Assembly (NCBI RefSeq): GCF_025420485.1
Contig: NZ_JAOEFD010000004.1
Location: 111,035 to 175,034 of the forward strand
DNA: 64,000 bases
Source of the DNA: Nesterenkonia marinintestina
GTDB taxonomy: Bacteria > Actinomycetota > Actinomycetes > Actinomycetales > Micrococcaceae
Direction of reading: 5' to 3'
A program made the translations under genes and the position numbers. The notes beneath the pieces were generated by a model, which was not told where the DNA came from, searched no databases, and worked only from the letters and a program-made list of their open reading frames with translations. Every line of letters starts with the position of its first letter. Positions within the stretch are counted from its first letter, which is position 1. Of the stretch, positions 8,840 through 17,563 are shown in pieces.

Positions 8840-10057
8840 GTGGACACCACACCGCACGGCACACAGGTCGACGTCGGCATCGTCGGCGGGGGCCCGGCCG
8901 GACTGATGACCGCCCTGCTTCTCAGGCGCCGCGGCATCTCCGCCGCCGTCGTCGAAGCCCGCAGCGAAGAGACCATCGCCCACACCCAGCGGGCGGGCAT
9001 CCTGGAGGCCCCGACGGTGCAGATGCTCCTCGACGCCGATATCGGCTCCCGGGTGCTGACCGAGGGACACGAGCACACCGGCACGGTGCTCAGCTTCGAG
9101 GGCGATCAGCGACGGATCGACTTCCAGGAGCTGGTGGGCCGTTCGGTGTGGCTCTACCCGCAGAACGAGGTGTTCCGGGATCTCGCCGCCGCCTGGCAGC
9201 GGGAGGAGGGGATCATCCACTGGTCGGTGGAGAACACCGCCGTCGAGGGACTGGATTCGGACCGTCCGCAGATCGGCTTCACCGACGCCGACGGCGTCTC
9301 CCGCACCATCGAGGCCCGGGTGATCGTCGGGGCCGACGGGTCCCGGTCGATGTGCCGGAAGCTGATCCCCGAGGGCGTGCGCACCGATCACTTCACCTCC
9401 TACCCGTTCGCCTGGTTCGGCATCCTCTGCGAGGCTCCGCCCACCGCGCCGGAGCTGATCTATGCGAACTCGGAGGTCGGCTTCGCCCTGATCTCCCAGC
9501 GCAGCGACACCGTCCAGCGCATGTACTTCCAGTGCGATCCGGACACCGACCCCGAATCCTGGTCCGATGACGAGATCTTCGACCACATCCAGCGGGTCCT
9601 CGGCGGCGAGGAGGTGGTGGAGCTGCGGCGCGGCCGCATCACCGAACGCACCGTGCTGCCCTTCCGGTCCTATGTCTGCGACCCGCTGACCTACGGTCGG
9701 CTGGTGCTCGCCGGAGACGCCGGGCACACCGTCCCGCCCACCGGCGCCAAGGGGCTGAACCTCGCGTTCTCCGACGTGCGGGCGCTCGTCCCGCGGCTCG
9801 AGGAGCTCCTCGGTGACCCGGCGGCCCGGCCCGACGACGACGGACTGTTCGACCCGCTGCGGCGCTACTCCGCCACGGCCCTGGACCGGGTGTGGAAGGC
9901 GCAGAACTTCTCCTACTGGGCCACCAACCTGCTGCACCGCCGCCCGGACGAGGACTCCTTCGCTCACCTGAGGCGCCGCGGCGAGTTCCAGGCCATCACC
10001 CGCTCCGCGTACGGACGCGGCTACTTCGCCGACTCCTACACCGGATGGGCCGACTGA
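8840..10057 (+). CDS. pobA: 4-hydroxybenzoate 3-monooxygenase
   Basis: This FAD-dependent hydroxylase converts 4-hydroxybenzoate to protocatechuate. The N-terminal FAD fold shows VGIVGGGPAGL at residues 12-22, and the second FAD motif is LVLAGDAGHTVPPTGAKG. Other PobA-like blocks include QRAGILEAPTV and IVGADGSRS. GTG at 8840 is chosen for the perfect GGAGGAG three bases ahead; it gives 405 residues, close to the roughly 394 of the Pseudomonas enzyme. An upstream in-frame ATG near 8768 would overlap the IclR gene and lacks a signal. It stands between two IclR genes and directly before the pca genes, so its product feeds PcaHG. Confidence 0.93.
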   Translation: MDTTPHGTQVDVGIVGGGPAGLMTALLLRRRGISAAVVEARSEETIAHTQRAGILEAPTVQMLLDADIGSRVLTEGHEHTGTVLSFEGDQRRIDFQELVGRSVWLYPQNEVFRDLAAAWQREEGIIHWSVENTAVEGLDSDRPQIGFTDADGVSRTIEARVIVGADGSRSMCRKLIPEGVRTDHFTSYPFAWFGILCEAPPTAPELIYANSEVGFALISQRSDTVQRMYFQCDPDTDPESWSDDEIFDHIQRVLGGEEVVELRRGRITERTVLPFRSYVCDPLTYGRLVLAGDAGHTVPPTGAKGLNLAFSDVRALVPRLEELLGDPAARPDDDGLFDPLRRYSATALDRVWKAQNFSYWATNLLHRRPDEDSFAHLRRRGEFQAITRSAYGRGYFADSYTGWAD

Positions 10058-10080
10058 GGTCGACTCCGTAGGCTGGCCGT

Positions 10081-10821
10081 ATGGCGAACTCCCCCAGCGG
10101 CGACTCGGTCCTCAGCCGTGCGGTGCGGCTGCTGGAGGGGTTCCGCGACCACGCCGCCTTCTCCCCCTCGGAGCTCGCCGACCGCGCCGGGCTCCCGCGC
10201 ACCACCGGCTACCGGCTCATCGCGGAGATGACGGAGCAGGGGCTGCTCACCCGCACCGAGACCGGGCTCATCGAACCGGGACGCCTGATGTGGGAGATCG
10301 CCCAGCGCTCCCGGCTCTCCCGCACCCTGCGCCAAGCGGCGCTGCCGTTCATGCAGGACGTCAACGCGGTGGTCCGCCACACCACCCAGCTCGCCGTCCT
10401 CGACGGGTCAGGCGTCCTCATCGTCGAACGTCTCTCCCAGCAGGGGGCGGCGGTGAATCCGGCCGAGGTGGCCGGCACCATGCCGGCGCACCGGACCTCG
10501 ATGGGACACGCGCTCCTGGCCTTCTCCGCCCCGGAACGTCGAGAGGAGTGGCTCGCCGCGCACCGAGACCTGATCCGTGCCGAGCGGCCCCGGCTGGCCG
10601 AAGAGCTCGACGAGGTCCGAGCCAGGGGCTTCGCCCGCCTGAGCGGGGAGATCGACGCCCCCACCGCCGGACTCTCGGTCCCCGTGCTGGACCGCAGCGG
10701 CTGCGCCGAGGCCGCGCTCACCGTCGTCGTGCCGCGGGACTCCCCCGAGATCCCGCAGTTCCTCATGGCGCTGCAGACGGCCGGGCACGGCATCGCCCGA
10801 GCGGTCCGTGCGAACGGCTGA
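10081..10821 (+). CDS. IclR-family regulator, paralogue of the 8025 gene
   Basis: A 246-residue IclR protein: winged helix at residues 10-62 (PSELADRAGLPRTTGYRLIAEM), then an effector domain with VLIVERLSQQG and DAPTAGLSVPVLDRSG. It follows pobA by 23 bases and precedes pcaH, so it probably controls pobA and/or pcaHGBDC. Its N-terminus MANSPSGDSV repeats that of the first IclR protein, and both share LMWEI/LWEI and R-T-L-A blocks. This supports tandem duplication with divergence of the ligand pocket. A perfect 8-bp palindrome at 10856-10872, just after its stop and ahead of pcaH, is a candidate binding site. Confidence 0.9.
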   Translation: MANSPSGDSVLSRAVRLLEGFRDHAAFSPSELADRAGLPRTTGYRLIAEMTEQGLLTRTETGLIEPGRLMWEIAQRSRLSRTLRQAALPFMQDVNAVVRHTTQLAVLDGSGVLIVERLSQQGAAVNPAEVAGTMPAHRTSMGHALLAFSAPERREEWLAAHRDLIRAERPRLAEELDEVRARGFARLSGEIDAPTAGLSVPVLDRSGCAEAALTVVVPRDSPEIPQFLMALQTAGHGIARAVRANG

Positions 10822-10855
10822 GGATCTCCGAACCGCGACGACATCGAACCTCTCG

Positions 10856-10872
10856 GCACCGTTCAACGGTGC
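10856..10872. promoter_or_regulatory. Palindrome upstream of pcaH, candidate IclR operator
   Basis: GCACCGTT and AACGGTGC form perfect 8-bp arms around a single base. It lies 35 bases after the IclR stop and about 95 bases before pcaH. With so small a loop a terminator is unlikely; an operator is the better guess. Confidence 0.45.
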
Positions 10873-10920
10873 TGTTGTGGCTCGGCCCACATCCTGACCA
10901 GCACACTGGGGAGACCGGCA

Positions 10921-10956
10921 CACCCGATGCGCCCGATACACCCGATACACCCGAGG
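10921..10956 (+). repeat. Four 9-bp tandem repeats next to the pcaH ribosome binding site
   Basis: Four consecutive copies of CACCCGATA with minor changes run at 10921-10956, and the last copy grades into GAGGAGGT, the pcaH ribosome binding site. The array is in the untranslated leader and could alter spacing or leader folding. Confidence 0.75.
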
Positions 10957-10967
10957 AGGTCAGCGCC

Positions 10968-11777
10968 ATGGCTGAGACCGACACCGACCCGGATGCCGCC
11001 AAGGCCTCCCAGGACGAGATCAGCGCAGAGATGCGCGAGATCCATGACGTCTACCGCCGCAGCAGGGACGACGGAGGCCCCGAGGAGACCAGTGCGCGGA
11101 TGAACTTCCCGCCGTATCGCTCCTCCCTGCTGCGCAGCCCCACGAAGTCGCTGCACCATACCGACCCGGAGGAGATCGAGCTGCACTCCCCCGCCTTCGG
11201 CGAGCGCGACGTCCGCACCCTCGAGTCCGATCTGACCATCCAGCACGGCGGTGAGCCCATCGGCGAGCGCATCGTGGTCACCGGCCGCATCGTCGACGGC
11301 GACGGCCGCCCGATCCGTCACCAGCTGGTCGAGGTCTGGCAGGCCAACGCCGCAGGTCGCTACGTCCACAAGCGGGACCAGCATCCGGCACCCATCGACC
11401 CGAACTTCACCGGTGTGGGTCGGACCATCACCGGCCCCGACGGTGAGTACACGTTCACCACGATCAAGCCGGCGCCGTACCCGTGGAAGAACCACTACAA
11501 CGCCTGGCGTCCGGCACACATCCACTTCTCGCTGTTCGGCACGGACTTCACCCAGCGCCTGATCACCCAGATGTACTTCCCCGGGGACCCGCTGTTCGAC
11601 CTGGACCCGATCTACCAGTCCATCACCGACCAGAGCGCGCGGGATCGTCTGGTCGCCGCCTACGACCACTCCGTGGCGAACCACGAATGGAACACCGGCT
11701 ACCGGTGGGACATCGTCCTATCCGGCAGCAGCCGCACCTGGTTCGAGTCCGACGCCGCGTCCGACGAGGAGCACTGA
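10968..11777 (+). CDS. pcaH: Protocatechuate 3,4-dioxygenase beta subunit
   Basis: PcaH carries the non-heme Fe(III) that cleaves protocatechuate between its hydroxyls to 3-carboxy-cis,cis-muconate. The iron ligands are readable as Tyr132 (GRYVHKRD), Tyr171 (APYPW), His184 and His186 (RPAHIHFS). The conserved VEVWQANAAGRY block precedes them. At 269 residues it is somewhat longer than the roughly 235-residue Pseudomonas subunit, with an acidic N-terminal extension. ATG at 10968 has GAGGAGGT 7 bases upstream. pcaG begins 4 bases after its stop, so the two subunits are translated together. Confidence 0.96.
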   Translation: MAETDTDPDAAKASQDEISAEMREIHDVYRRSRDDGGPEETSARMNFPPYRSSLLRSPTKSLHHTDPEEIELHSPAFGERDVRTLESDLTIQHGGEPIGERIVVTGRIVDGDGRPIRHQLVEVWQANAAGRYVHKRDQHPAPIDPNFTGVGRTITGPDGEYTFTTIKPAPYPWKNHYNAWRPAHIHFSLFGTDFTQRLITQMYFPGDPLFDLDPIYQSITDQSARDRLVAAYDHSVANHEWNTGYRWDIVLSGSSRTWFESDAASDEEH

Positions 11778-11781
11778 TCCG

Positions 11782-12396
11782 ATGAGCACCCCCGCATCCC
11801 CCCAGACGTCGGCCGACCTGACCCCGACCCCCGCCCAGACGGTGGGGCCGTTCTACGGCTACGCTCTGCCCTTCCCCGACGGAGAGAAGCTCGTCGACCG
11901 CTCCCATCCGGACGCGATCCGGCTGCACGGCACCGTCTACGACGGCGACGGCGTCCCCGTGCCCGATGCGCTGCTGGAGATCTGGCAGGCCGACGGACAG
12001 GGCCGGATCTCGGCGGAGCACGGCTCTCTGATCCGAGACGGCTACACCTTCACCGGCTGGGGCCGAACCCCCGTCGACAATGTCGGGCGCTTCCGCTTCA
12101 CCACGGTGGACCCCGGCCCGACGGAGGAGGGACGGGCACCGTTCATCCTGCTCACCGTCTTCGCACGCGGACTGCTCGACCGCCTGTTCACCCGCATCTA
12201 CCTGCCCGAGGACACCGGCGCGCTGGCCGCCGATCCGCTGCTCAGCTCTCTGCCCGAGGAGCGCCGCCGCACGCTGATCGCCGCCCGTGAGGAGGACGGC
12301 GACCTGCGGTTCGACGTACACCTCCAGGGTGCCGAGGAGACCGTGTTCCTGCAGTACCCGAACACCCCACAGGTCACCGGTCCGGTGACAGGATGA
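11782..12396 (+). CDS. pcaG: Protocatechuate 3,4-dioxygenase alpha subunit
   Basis: PcaG is the structural partner of PcaH. The 204-residue protein has the alpha-subunit signature TPAQTVGPFYGYALPF near residues 15-30, LLEIWQADGQGR, FTGWGRTPVDNVGRF and LLTVFARGLLDRLFTRIYLPED. It lacks the full set of iron ligands, as expected. The gene lies directly between pcaH and pcaB with spacings of 4 bases on both sides, so one transcript is likely. Confidence 0.96.
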   Translation: MSTPASPQTSADLTPTPAQTVGPFYGYALPFPDGEKLVDRSHPDAIRLHGTVYDGDGVPVPDALLEIWQADGQGRISAEHGSLIRDGYTFTGWGRTPVDNVGRFRFTTVDPGPTEEGRAPFILLTVFARGLLDRLFTRIYLPEDTGALAADPLLSSLPEERRRTLIAAREEDGDLRFDVHLQGAEETVFLQYPNTPQVTGPVTG

Positions 12397-12400
12397 GGGC

Positions 12401-13804
12401 ATGACCGGACAGTACGGACTCCTCGCCCCCGTCTGGGCGGACACCGAAGCCGCCGCGGCGACCTCCGACGAGGCGGTCGTCTACGCCCTCCTGCACGTCG
12501 AGGCCGCCTGGGCGGAGACGCTCGCCGCCGCAGACCTGGCACCGGAGGCCAGCGCCCGGGCCGTCCGGCGGCTCTGTGAGGATCAGGCCGTTCCGCACGC
12601 CGCACCGATCGATCCCCGGGTGCTGGCCGCCGGGGGCGTCGCCGGCGGGAACCCCGTCATCCCCCTGCTGGGCGAGATCCGACGGGCGTTGGCCGATCGG
12701 GGCGGGTCGGACGCAGCCCTGCACCGCGGGGCCACCAGCCAGGACGTGCTCGACACGGCGATGAACCTGATCGTGCGCACCGTCGCCGCAGGGATCATCG
12801 CCCGGGCGATCCGCATCTGCGACGCCCTGGCCGCCCATGCCCAGACCCACCGGGGAACGGTGTGCGTGGCCCGCTCCCTGACCCGCCACGCCCTGCCGAC
12901 CACGTTCGGGCTGCGGGCCGCCGGGTGGCTCGACGGTGTGCGGGAGGCGGTGAGTGCGCTCCATCGCGCCGTGGAGTCGCTGCCCCTGCAGTGGGGCGGC
13001 GCCGTCGGGACCCAGGCCGCCCTGACCGACCGGTACGGCTCCGGCGGTGCCTCCGAGCTGACGGATCAGCTCGCCGACAGACTGAAGATGCCCTCGGCCC
13101 GGCCGTGGCACACCCAGCGGCGGCCGATGCTCGACGTGGGATCGGCGCTGACCGGTGTGGTCGCCGCTCTGGGGAAGATCGCCGGGGACGTCCTCATCCT
13201 GCAGCGACCAGAGATCGCAGAGCTCGCCGAGCCCGCGGACGCCTCCCGCGGAGGCTCCTCCGCCATGCCGCAGAAGCAGAATCCCGTGCTGTCGGTGCTG
13301 CTCCGGTCGGCCGCCGACGCCGCCCCCGGGCATCTGGCCACGCTCTTCGGCGCCGCGGCCGCGGCTCAGGACGAGCGGCCGGACGGGGCCTGGCATGCCG
13401 AGTGGCCGGCCGTCTCCGAGCTGCTGCGTCTGGCCGGCGGGTCCGCCGTCCGGGCCGACGAGCTGATCACCGGACTCCGGGTCTTCCCCGACCGCATGCG
13501 CGAGACGGTCGACGACGCCGGTGAGGCCCTGCTGAGCGAACGACTCATGCAGCACCTGTCCTCGGTGCTCCCGGGAGGTGCGCAGGCTGTGCAGGAGGCG
13601 GTGCGCACCTCGCTCGCCGACGGCGCGTCGCTGCGGGGCCTCATCGAGGCCCAGCTGCGCAGCGCCGATCCGAACCCTGACCGCGAGGCGGCGTTGGACG
13701 CCCTCGACGACCTGTTCGACCCGGCGCAGTACCTGGGGCGGGCGGACGAGTTCGTCGATTCCGCCGTCGCCGACTATCAGCAGATACGGAGCGCATGGAC
13801 ATGA
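12401..13804 (+). CDS. pcaB: 3-carboxy-cis,cis-muconate cycloisomerase
   Basis: This enzyme lactonises 3-carboxy-cis,cis-muconate to 4-carboxymuconolactone. It is a 467-residue member of the fumarase/aspartase superfamily with GATSQDVLDTAMNL near residue 109 and the superfamily signature GGSSAMPQKQNP at about 284-295. The context between pcaG and pcaD identifies the substrate; adenylosuccinate lyase, the nearest alternative, is excluded by neighbours and by the shape of the signature. Its last four bases overlap the preferred pcaD start. Confidence 0.95.
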   Translation: MTGQYGLLAPVWADTEAAAATSDEAVVYALLHVEAAWAETLAAADLAPEASARAVRRLCEDQAVPHAAPIDPRVLAAGGVAGGNPVIPLLGEIRRALADRGGSDAALHRGATSQDVLDTAMNLIVRTVAAGIIARAIRICDALAAHAQTHRGTVCVARSLTRHALPTTFGLRAAGWLDGVREAVSALHRAVESLPLQWGGAVGTQAALTDRYGSGGASELTDQLADRLKMPSARPWHTQRRPMLDVGSALTGVVAALGKIAGDVLILQRPEIAELAEPADASRGGSSAMPQKQNPVLSVLLRSAADAAPGHLATLFGAAAAAQDERPDGAWHAEWPAVSELLRLAGGSAVRADELITGLRVFPDRMRETVDDAGEALLSERLMQHLSSVLPGGAQAVQEAVRTSLADGASLRGLIEAQLRSADPNPDREAALDALDDLFDPAQYLGRADEFVDSAVADYQQIRSAWT

Positions 13805-14634
13805 CAGACGATCACCAGCCGACGGCCGCGCTGCGTCTGACCCCGCAGCTGCTGCACGGAGACGAAGCCCAGCTGAACGATCCGCCGGAACGGATCCTCG
13901 TCGTCGGCCCGTCTTTGGGGACCAGCGTCACGGCCCTGTGGCAGCCGACGCTGGAGCTCATGACCTCGGAGACGCCGGTCATCGGATGGGATCTGCCCGG
14001 TCACGGGATCCAGCCGGCGTCGGACGGACCCTTCTCCCTGGAGGAGCTGGCCGACGCGGTCGAGACGATGGTCGACGAGCTGGCGGGGACGCACGGATGG
14101 GCGAGGGAGACGGTCGTCGACGTCGCCGGGGTCTCGGTGGCCGGAGTCGTCTCCCTGCTCCTGGCGCTGCGCCCGAACACCCGGTTCCGGCGCGTCGCCG
14201 TGCTCTGCTCCGCCGCATCGATCGGCACAGCCGACGCCTGGCACGAACGCGCCGACCTGGTGGAGACGGCGGGGACGCCGACGATGGTCGCCGGTTCGGC
14301 CGAGCGGTGGTTCGGGCCATGTTTCATGTCCTCCCACGCCGAGATCGCGACGAACCTGCTGAGCAGTCTGCAGTACGCCGACCGGCACTCCTACGCCCAT
14401 GTCTGCCGGGCGCTGGCCGAGGTCGACCTCCGTGATCGATTGGGGGAGGCGACCCGTCCGGTGCTGGCGGTCGCCGGCGAGGAGGACGTCGTCTGCCCTC
14501 CGGCGGACGCGGAGCTCATCGCCGCCGGTGTGCCGGACGGCCGATCCGAGACCCTGGCCGGCGTCGCCCATCTCGCCCCGGCGGAGGCCCCGGCCGCCGT
14601 CGCACGACTTCTGGAGGAGAACCTCGATGACTGA
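13801..14634 (+). CDS. pcaD: 3-oxoadipate enol-lactonase
   Basis: An alpha/beta-hydrolase that opens 3-oxoadipate enol-lactone to 3-oxoadipate. The nucleophile elbow is AGVSVAGVVS with Ser112, the oxyanion strand is VVGPSLGTS, and the acid and base are in AGEEDVVCPP and GVAHLAP. ATG at 13801 overlaps the pcaB stop as ATGA and has GGAG 9 bases upstream; ATG at 13795 is in frame but only 3 bases from that signal. In many actinobacteria the pcaD and pcaC activities are fused as PcaL. Here they are separate genes, with pcaC overlapping by 8 bases. Confidence 0.93.
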   Translation: MTDDHQPTAALRLTPQLLHGDEAQLNDPPERILVVGPSLGTSVTALWQPTLELMTSETPVIGWDLPGHGIQPASDGPFSLEELADAVETMVDELAGTHGWARETVVDVAGVSVAGVVSLLLALRPNTRFRRVAVLCSAASIGTADAWHERADLVETAGTPTMVAGSAERWFGPCFMSSHAEIATNLLSSLQYADRHSYAHVCRALAEVDLRDRLGEATRPVLAVAGEEDVVCPPADAELIAAGVPDGRSETLAGVAHLAPAEAPAAVARLLEENLDD

Positions 14635-15082
14635 GCACGACCGGACGTTCCGAGAAGGCATGCGCGTACGCCGCGAGGTGCTCTCCGATGAGCATGTGGA
14701 CCGGGCCGAGGCGAAGAAGTCGGGATTCACCGCAGACTTCCAGGAGCTCATCACCCGGTACGCCTGGGGCACGATCTGGACTCGGCCCGGCCTGGACCGG
14801 ACCACCCGTTCGGCGATCACCCTGACCGCGATGATCGCCGGAGGGTACTGGGAGGAGCTGGAGATGCATGTGCGTGCCGCTCTGCGGAACGGCATGACGG
14901 CGGAGGAGATCAGGGAGGTCTTCCTGCAGTCAGCGATCTACTGCTCGGTGCCCGCGGCGAACGTCGCCTTCGGCATCGGGCAGCGGGTCCTCACCGAGGA
15001 GCTGGGCGAGGGCTTCGCCGACGATCTCGACGCAGGTCCCGATCCGAACCTCGACGAACAGCCCCCCTCCACCACCCGTTGA
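14627..15082 (+). CDS. pcaC: 4-carboxymuconolactone decarboxylase
   Basis: PcaC removes CO2 from 4-carboxymuconolactone to give the enol-lactone for PcaD. The 151-residue protein belongs to the CMD/AhpD family and shows FTADFQELITRYAWGTIWTR, then RSAITLTAMIAGGYWEELEMHVRAALRNG and EEIREVFLQSAIYCSVPAAN. The general PcaC motif EIREV-LQ-AIYCG-PAA is thus recognisable, with Ser replacing Gly after Cys. ATG at 14627 has GGAGG about 9 bases upstream and overlaps pcaD. The C-terminus carries about 20 extra disordered residues. The stop codon is the first part of a hairpin repeat. Confidence 0.94.
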   Translation: MTEHDRTFREGMRVRREVLSDEHVDRAEAKKSGFTADFQELITRYAWGTIWTRPGLDRTTRSAITLTAMIAGGYWEELEMHVRAALRNGMTAEEIREVFLQSAIYCSVPAANVAFGIGQRVLTEELGEGFADDLDAGPDPNLDEQPPSTTR

Positions 15083-15147
15083 CTCTGGAGTTCGTGTCGC
15101 TCTGGGCGCCATTCAGAGCTGAGAGCGACACGAACTCCAGAGTCAAC
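15078..15147. repeat. Hairpin repeat, copy 2 (26-bp perfect arms)
   Basis: Arms at 15078-15103 and 15122-15147 are perfectly complementary around an 18-base loop. The left arm includes the pcaC stop codon. The core matches the repeat at 1907-1972. It separates the convergent ends of pcaC and nagA, so it can serve as a terminator for both. Confidence 0.85.
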
Positions 15148-15162
15148 GTCGGCGGTGGTGCG

Positions 15163-16263
15163 TCACGACGCGGGGAGGACCTCGCGGACGGTGAGATCCT
15201 CCTCGAGGAGGACCAGGTCGGCTCGGGCGCCGCGGCGCAGCACCCCGATGTCGTCGCGTCCCAGCAGCCGCGCCGGCACCTCCGAGGCGGCCCGAAGGGC
15301 GTCCTCGGCGCCGAACCCGGCCTCGTCGACGGCGAAGCGCACCGCCCGATCCATGGTGAGCGTGGACCCGGCGATGGTTCCAGTGTCAGCGATCCGGGCC
15401 ACCCCGTCGTCCACCCGGACGTGCAGCCGCCCCAAGCGATAGTGCCCGTCGGGCCCGCCCGTCGCCGACATCGCATCGGTGATCAGCAGGCACCGTCCCG
15501 GCGCACTGCGGTGCACCCATCCGAGCATCGCCGGATGGACGTGGACGCCGTCGGCGATGAGCTCGACGAACGCCTCGCCGTCCTCCAGCAGCGCCGCCGC
15601 GGGCCCGGGCTCGCGGTGGTGCAGCCCCCGCATGGCGTTGAACAGGTGGGTGCCGGCCCGCGCGCCGGCGGCGAGCGCCTCGCGGGTCTGCCGGTAGGTC
15701 GCGTCGGAATGTCCGACGGCGGCGATCGCACCGGCCGCGGCGATCCGCCGGACGGCGTCCGTGCCCCCGGGCAGCTCGGGAGCCAGGGTCACCATGCGGA
15801 CGACGCCGGTCCCCAGGAGCTCCTCGAGGACCGTCGCGTCGGGCGCGCTCAGCAGGTCGGGATCATGGGCGCCGGCACGCTCCCGGCTCAGCCAGGGCCC
15901 CTCCAGATGCACCCCGGCCAGGCGTCCGTCGCGGACGAGCGGTGCCAGATCCTGCACCGTGCGGAGCAGGCGCGCCGGATCGTCCGAGACCAGGCTGGCC
16001 AGCATGCTCGTCGTGCCGTGGGACCTGTGCGTCTGCCGGGCGGTCTCCGCCGCCTCTGCGCCGTCGTCGAATGCCGCGCCGCCGCCCCCGTGGCAGTGCA
16101 CGTCCACGAAGCCCGGGGCGAGGATCCCGTCGACATGCTCGGCCCCGGCGGGCGGAGACCCTTCGCCCACCTCGGTGAGGTGGCCGTCCTCGATCCGCAC
16201 CCAGCCGGGACGGAGGTCCCCGCTCGGATGCAGCATCGAGTCCGCGGACAGCACCCGCGCCAT
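15163..16263 (-). CDS. nagA: N-acetylglucosamine-6-phosphate deacetylase
   Basis: NagA deacetylates GlcNAc-6-phosphate to glucosamine 6-phosphate for NagB. The 366-residue amidohydrolase has the metal motif FVDVHCHGG (His56, His58), GVHLEGPWLS with the conserved Glu, AVGHSDATY, GTHLFNAM and the catalytic Asp in LLITDAMSATG. Its ATG overlaps the EIIC stop by one base as TGATG, so it is translationally coupled to the permease. It forms an operon gntR-EIIC-nagA read leftward. Confidence 0.95.
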   Translation of the reverse strand: MARVLSADSMLHPSGDLRPGWVRIEDGHLTEVGEGSPPAGAEHVDGILAPGFVDVHCHGGGGAAFDDGAEAAETARQTHRSHGTTSMLASLVSDDPARLLRTVQDLAPLVRDGRLAGVHLEGPWLSRERAGAHDPDLLSAPDATVLEELLGTGVVRMVTLAPELPGGTDAVRRIAAAGAIAAVGHSDATYRQTREALAAGARAGTHLFNAMRGLHHREPGPAAALLEDGEAFVELIADGVHVHPAMLGWVHRSAPGRCLLITDAMSATGGPDGHYRLGRLHVRVDDGVARIADTGTIAGSTLTMDRAVRFAVDEAGFGAEDALRAASEVPARLLGRDDIGVLRRGARADLVLLEEDLTVREVLPAS

Positions 16264-17561
16264 CAGGTGGTCTCCGGCTGGGCCTGCGCGTCCTCCTCTT
16301 CCTCACGGCCCGGAGTCTTCAGGTTCCAGAGCCGGATCGCCAGAGTGAACACGACGTAGTAGATCACCGCGTACATCAGCCCGATCAGGACGATCCAGAT
16401 CGGCCCGGTGGCGATCCCCCAGTTCAGCAGCATGTCGAACAGACCGGCGGAGAACCCGAATCCGAGCTTCAGCTCGAGGAAGTTCACCAGAGCCATAGAC
16501 GTTCCGGTGAGCACGGCGTGGATGATGTACAGCGGCCAGGCGACGAACATGAACGCGAACTCCAGCGGCTCGGTCACTCCGGTGAGGAAGGCCGTCAGCG
16601 CCGCCGAGAGCATGATGCCGCCGACGAGCTTGCGGTTCTTCGGCTTCGCGCAGCGCCAGATGGCGAAGGCGGCCGCCGGGAGTCCGAACATCAGGATCGG
16701 GAAGAAGCCGGTCATGAAGGCCCCGGCGGTCGGGTCGCCGGCGAAGAAGCGAGCGATCTCGCCGTGGGCCACGGAGCCGTCATCGCCCTCGTAGCTGCCG
16801 TACATGAACCAGGGGAAGTTGTTGAGGATGTGGTGCAGGCCGAGGGGGATCAGCAGTCGGTTCATCATGCCGTAGACGAACCCGCCGATGACGGTGTTGG
16901 CCGCCAGCGTCTCGCTGAGCGAGGTCAGTCCCGAATCGAAGGCCGGGTAGGGGAAGGCGGCCACGACGCCGACGACGATGCCTGCCAGCGCCGTCAGCAG
17001 CGGGACGAAGCGCCGACCGCCGAAGAACGCCAAGTACGGGGGGAGCTTGATGCGGTGGTACCGCTGCCAGAGCCAGGCGGAGAGCAGACCCATGATGATG
17101 CCGCCGAGGACCCCGTAGTTGATGAGCTCCTGCTCTTCGCCTTCTGGTGCGGCTCCGAGCACCATCGGTGACATGACCTCGGTGACGGATTCGTAGACCA
17201 GGTAGCCGACCAGGGCCGCCAGCGCGGTGGAGCCGTCGGCCTTCTTGGCCATTCCGATGGCGATGCCGATGGCGAAGAGGAGCGGCAGGTGGTCGAACAG
17301 CGCGGAACCGGCCGCACCGATCACCGGTGCGACCTCGTCCCATCCCAGGCCGTCCTCACCGAGCAGGTCCGGCTGGCCGAGTCGCAGCAGAAGCGCGGCC
17401 GCCGGCAGCACGGCGATGGGCAGCATGAGGCTGCGGCCGAACTTCTGCACCGGAGCGAGGTTGATCCTCGCGAACGGGTTGCGCCGACGTCGCGGGGTCG
17501 CCTCATCCTGCGCCGTGTCGGGGTGGTTCCCCGCAGTCGGATCTGTGGGCGTGTCGGACAT
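16263..17561 (-). CDS. PTS GlcNAc/glucose-type EIIC membrane permease
   Basis: A 432-residue multi-spanning EIIC of the glucose/GlcNAc family, which carries the sugar across the membrane during phosphorylation. It shows the family start FGRSLMLPIAVLPAAALLLRLG, the sugar-site segment LIPLGLHHILNNFPWF, and GVTEPLEFAFMFVAWPLY. No EIIA or EIIB domain is attached: these are the two small genes at 18544 and 18774 on the other strand. Coupling to nagA makes N-acetylglucosamine the most likely sugar. It lies 2 bases after the GntR gene. Confidence 0.93.
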   Translation of the reverse strand: MSDTPTDPTAGNHPDTAQDEATPRRRRNPFARINLAPVQKFGRSLMLPIAVLPAAALLLRLGQPDLLGEDGLGWDEVAPVIGAAGSALFDHLPLLFAIGIAIGMAKKADGSTALAALVGYLVYESVTEVMSPMVLGAAPEGEEQELINYGVLGGIIMGLLSAWLWQRYHRIKLPPYLAFFGGRRFVPLLTALAGIVVGVVAAFPYPAFDSGLTSLSETLAANTVIGGFVYGMMNRLLIPLGLHHILNNFPWFMYGSYEGDDGSVAHGEIARFFAGDPTAGAFMTGFFPILMFGLPAAAFAIWRCAKPKNRKLVGGIMLSAALTAFLTGVTEPLEFAFMFVAWPLYIIHAVLTGTSMALVNFLELKLGFGFSAGLFDMLLNWGIATGPIWIVLIGLMYAVIYYVVFTLAIRLWNLKTPGREEEEDAQAQPETT

Positions 17562-17563
17562 GA

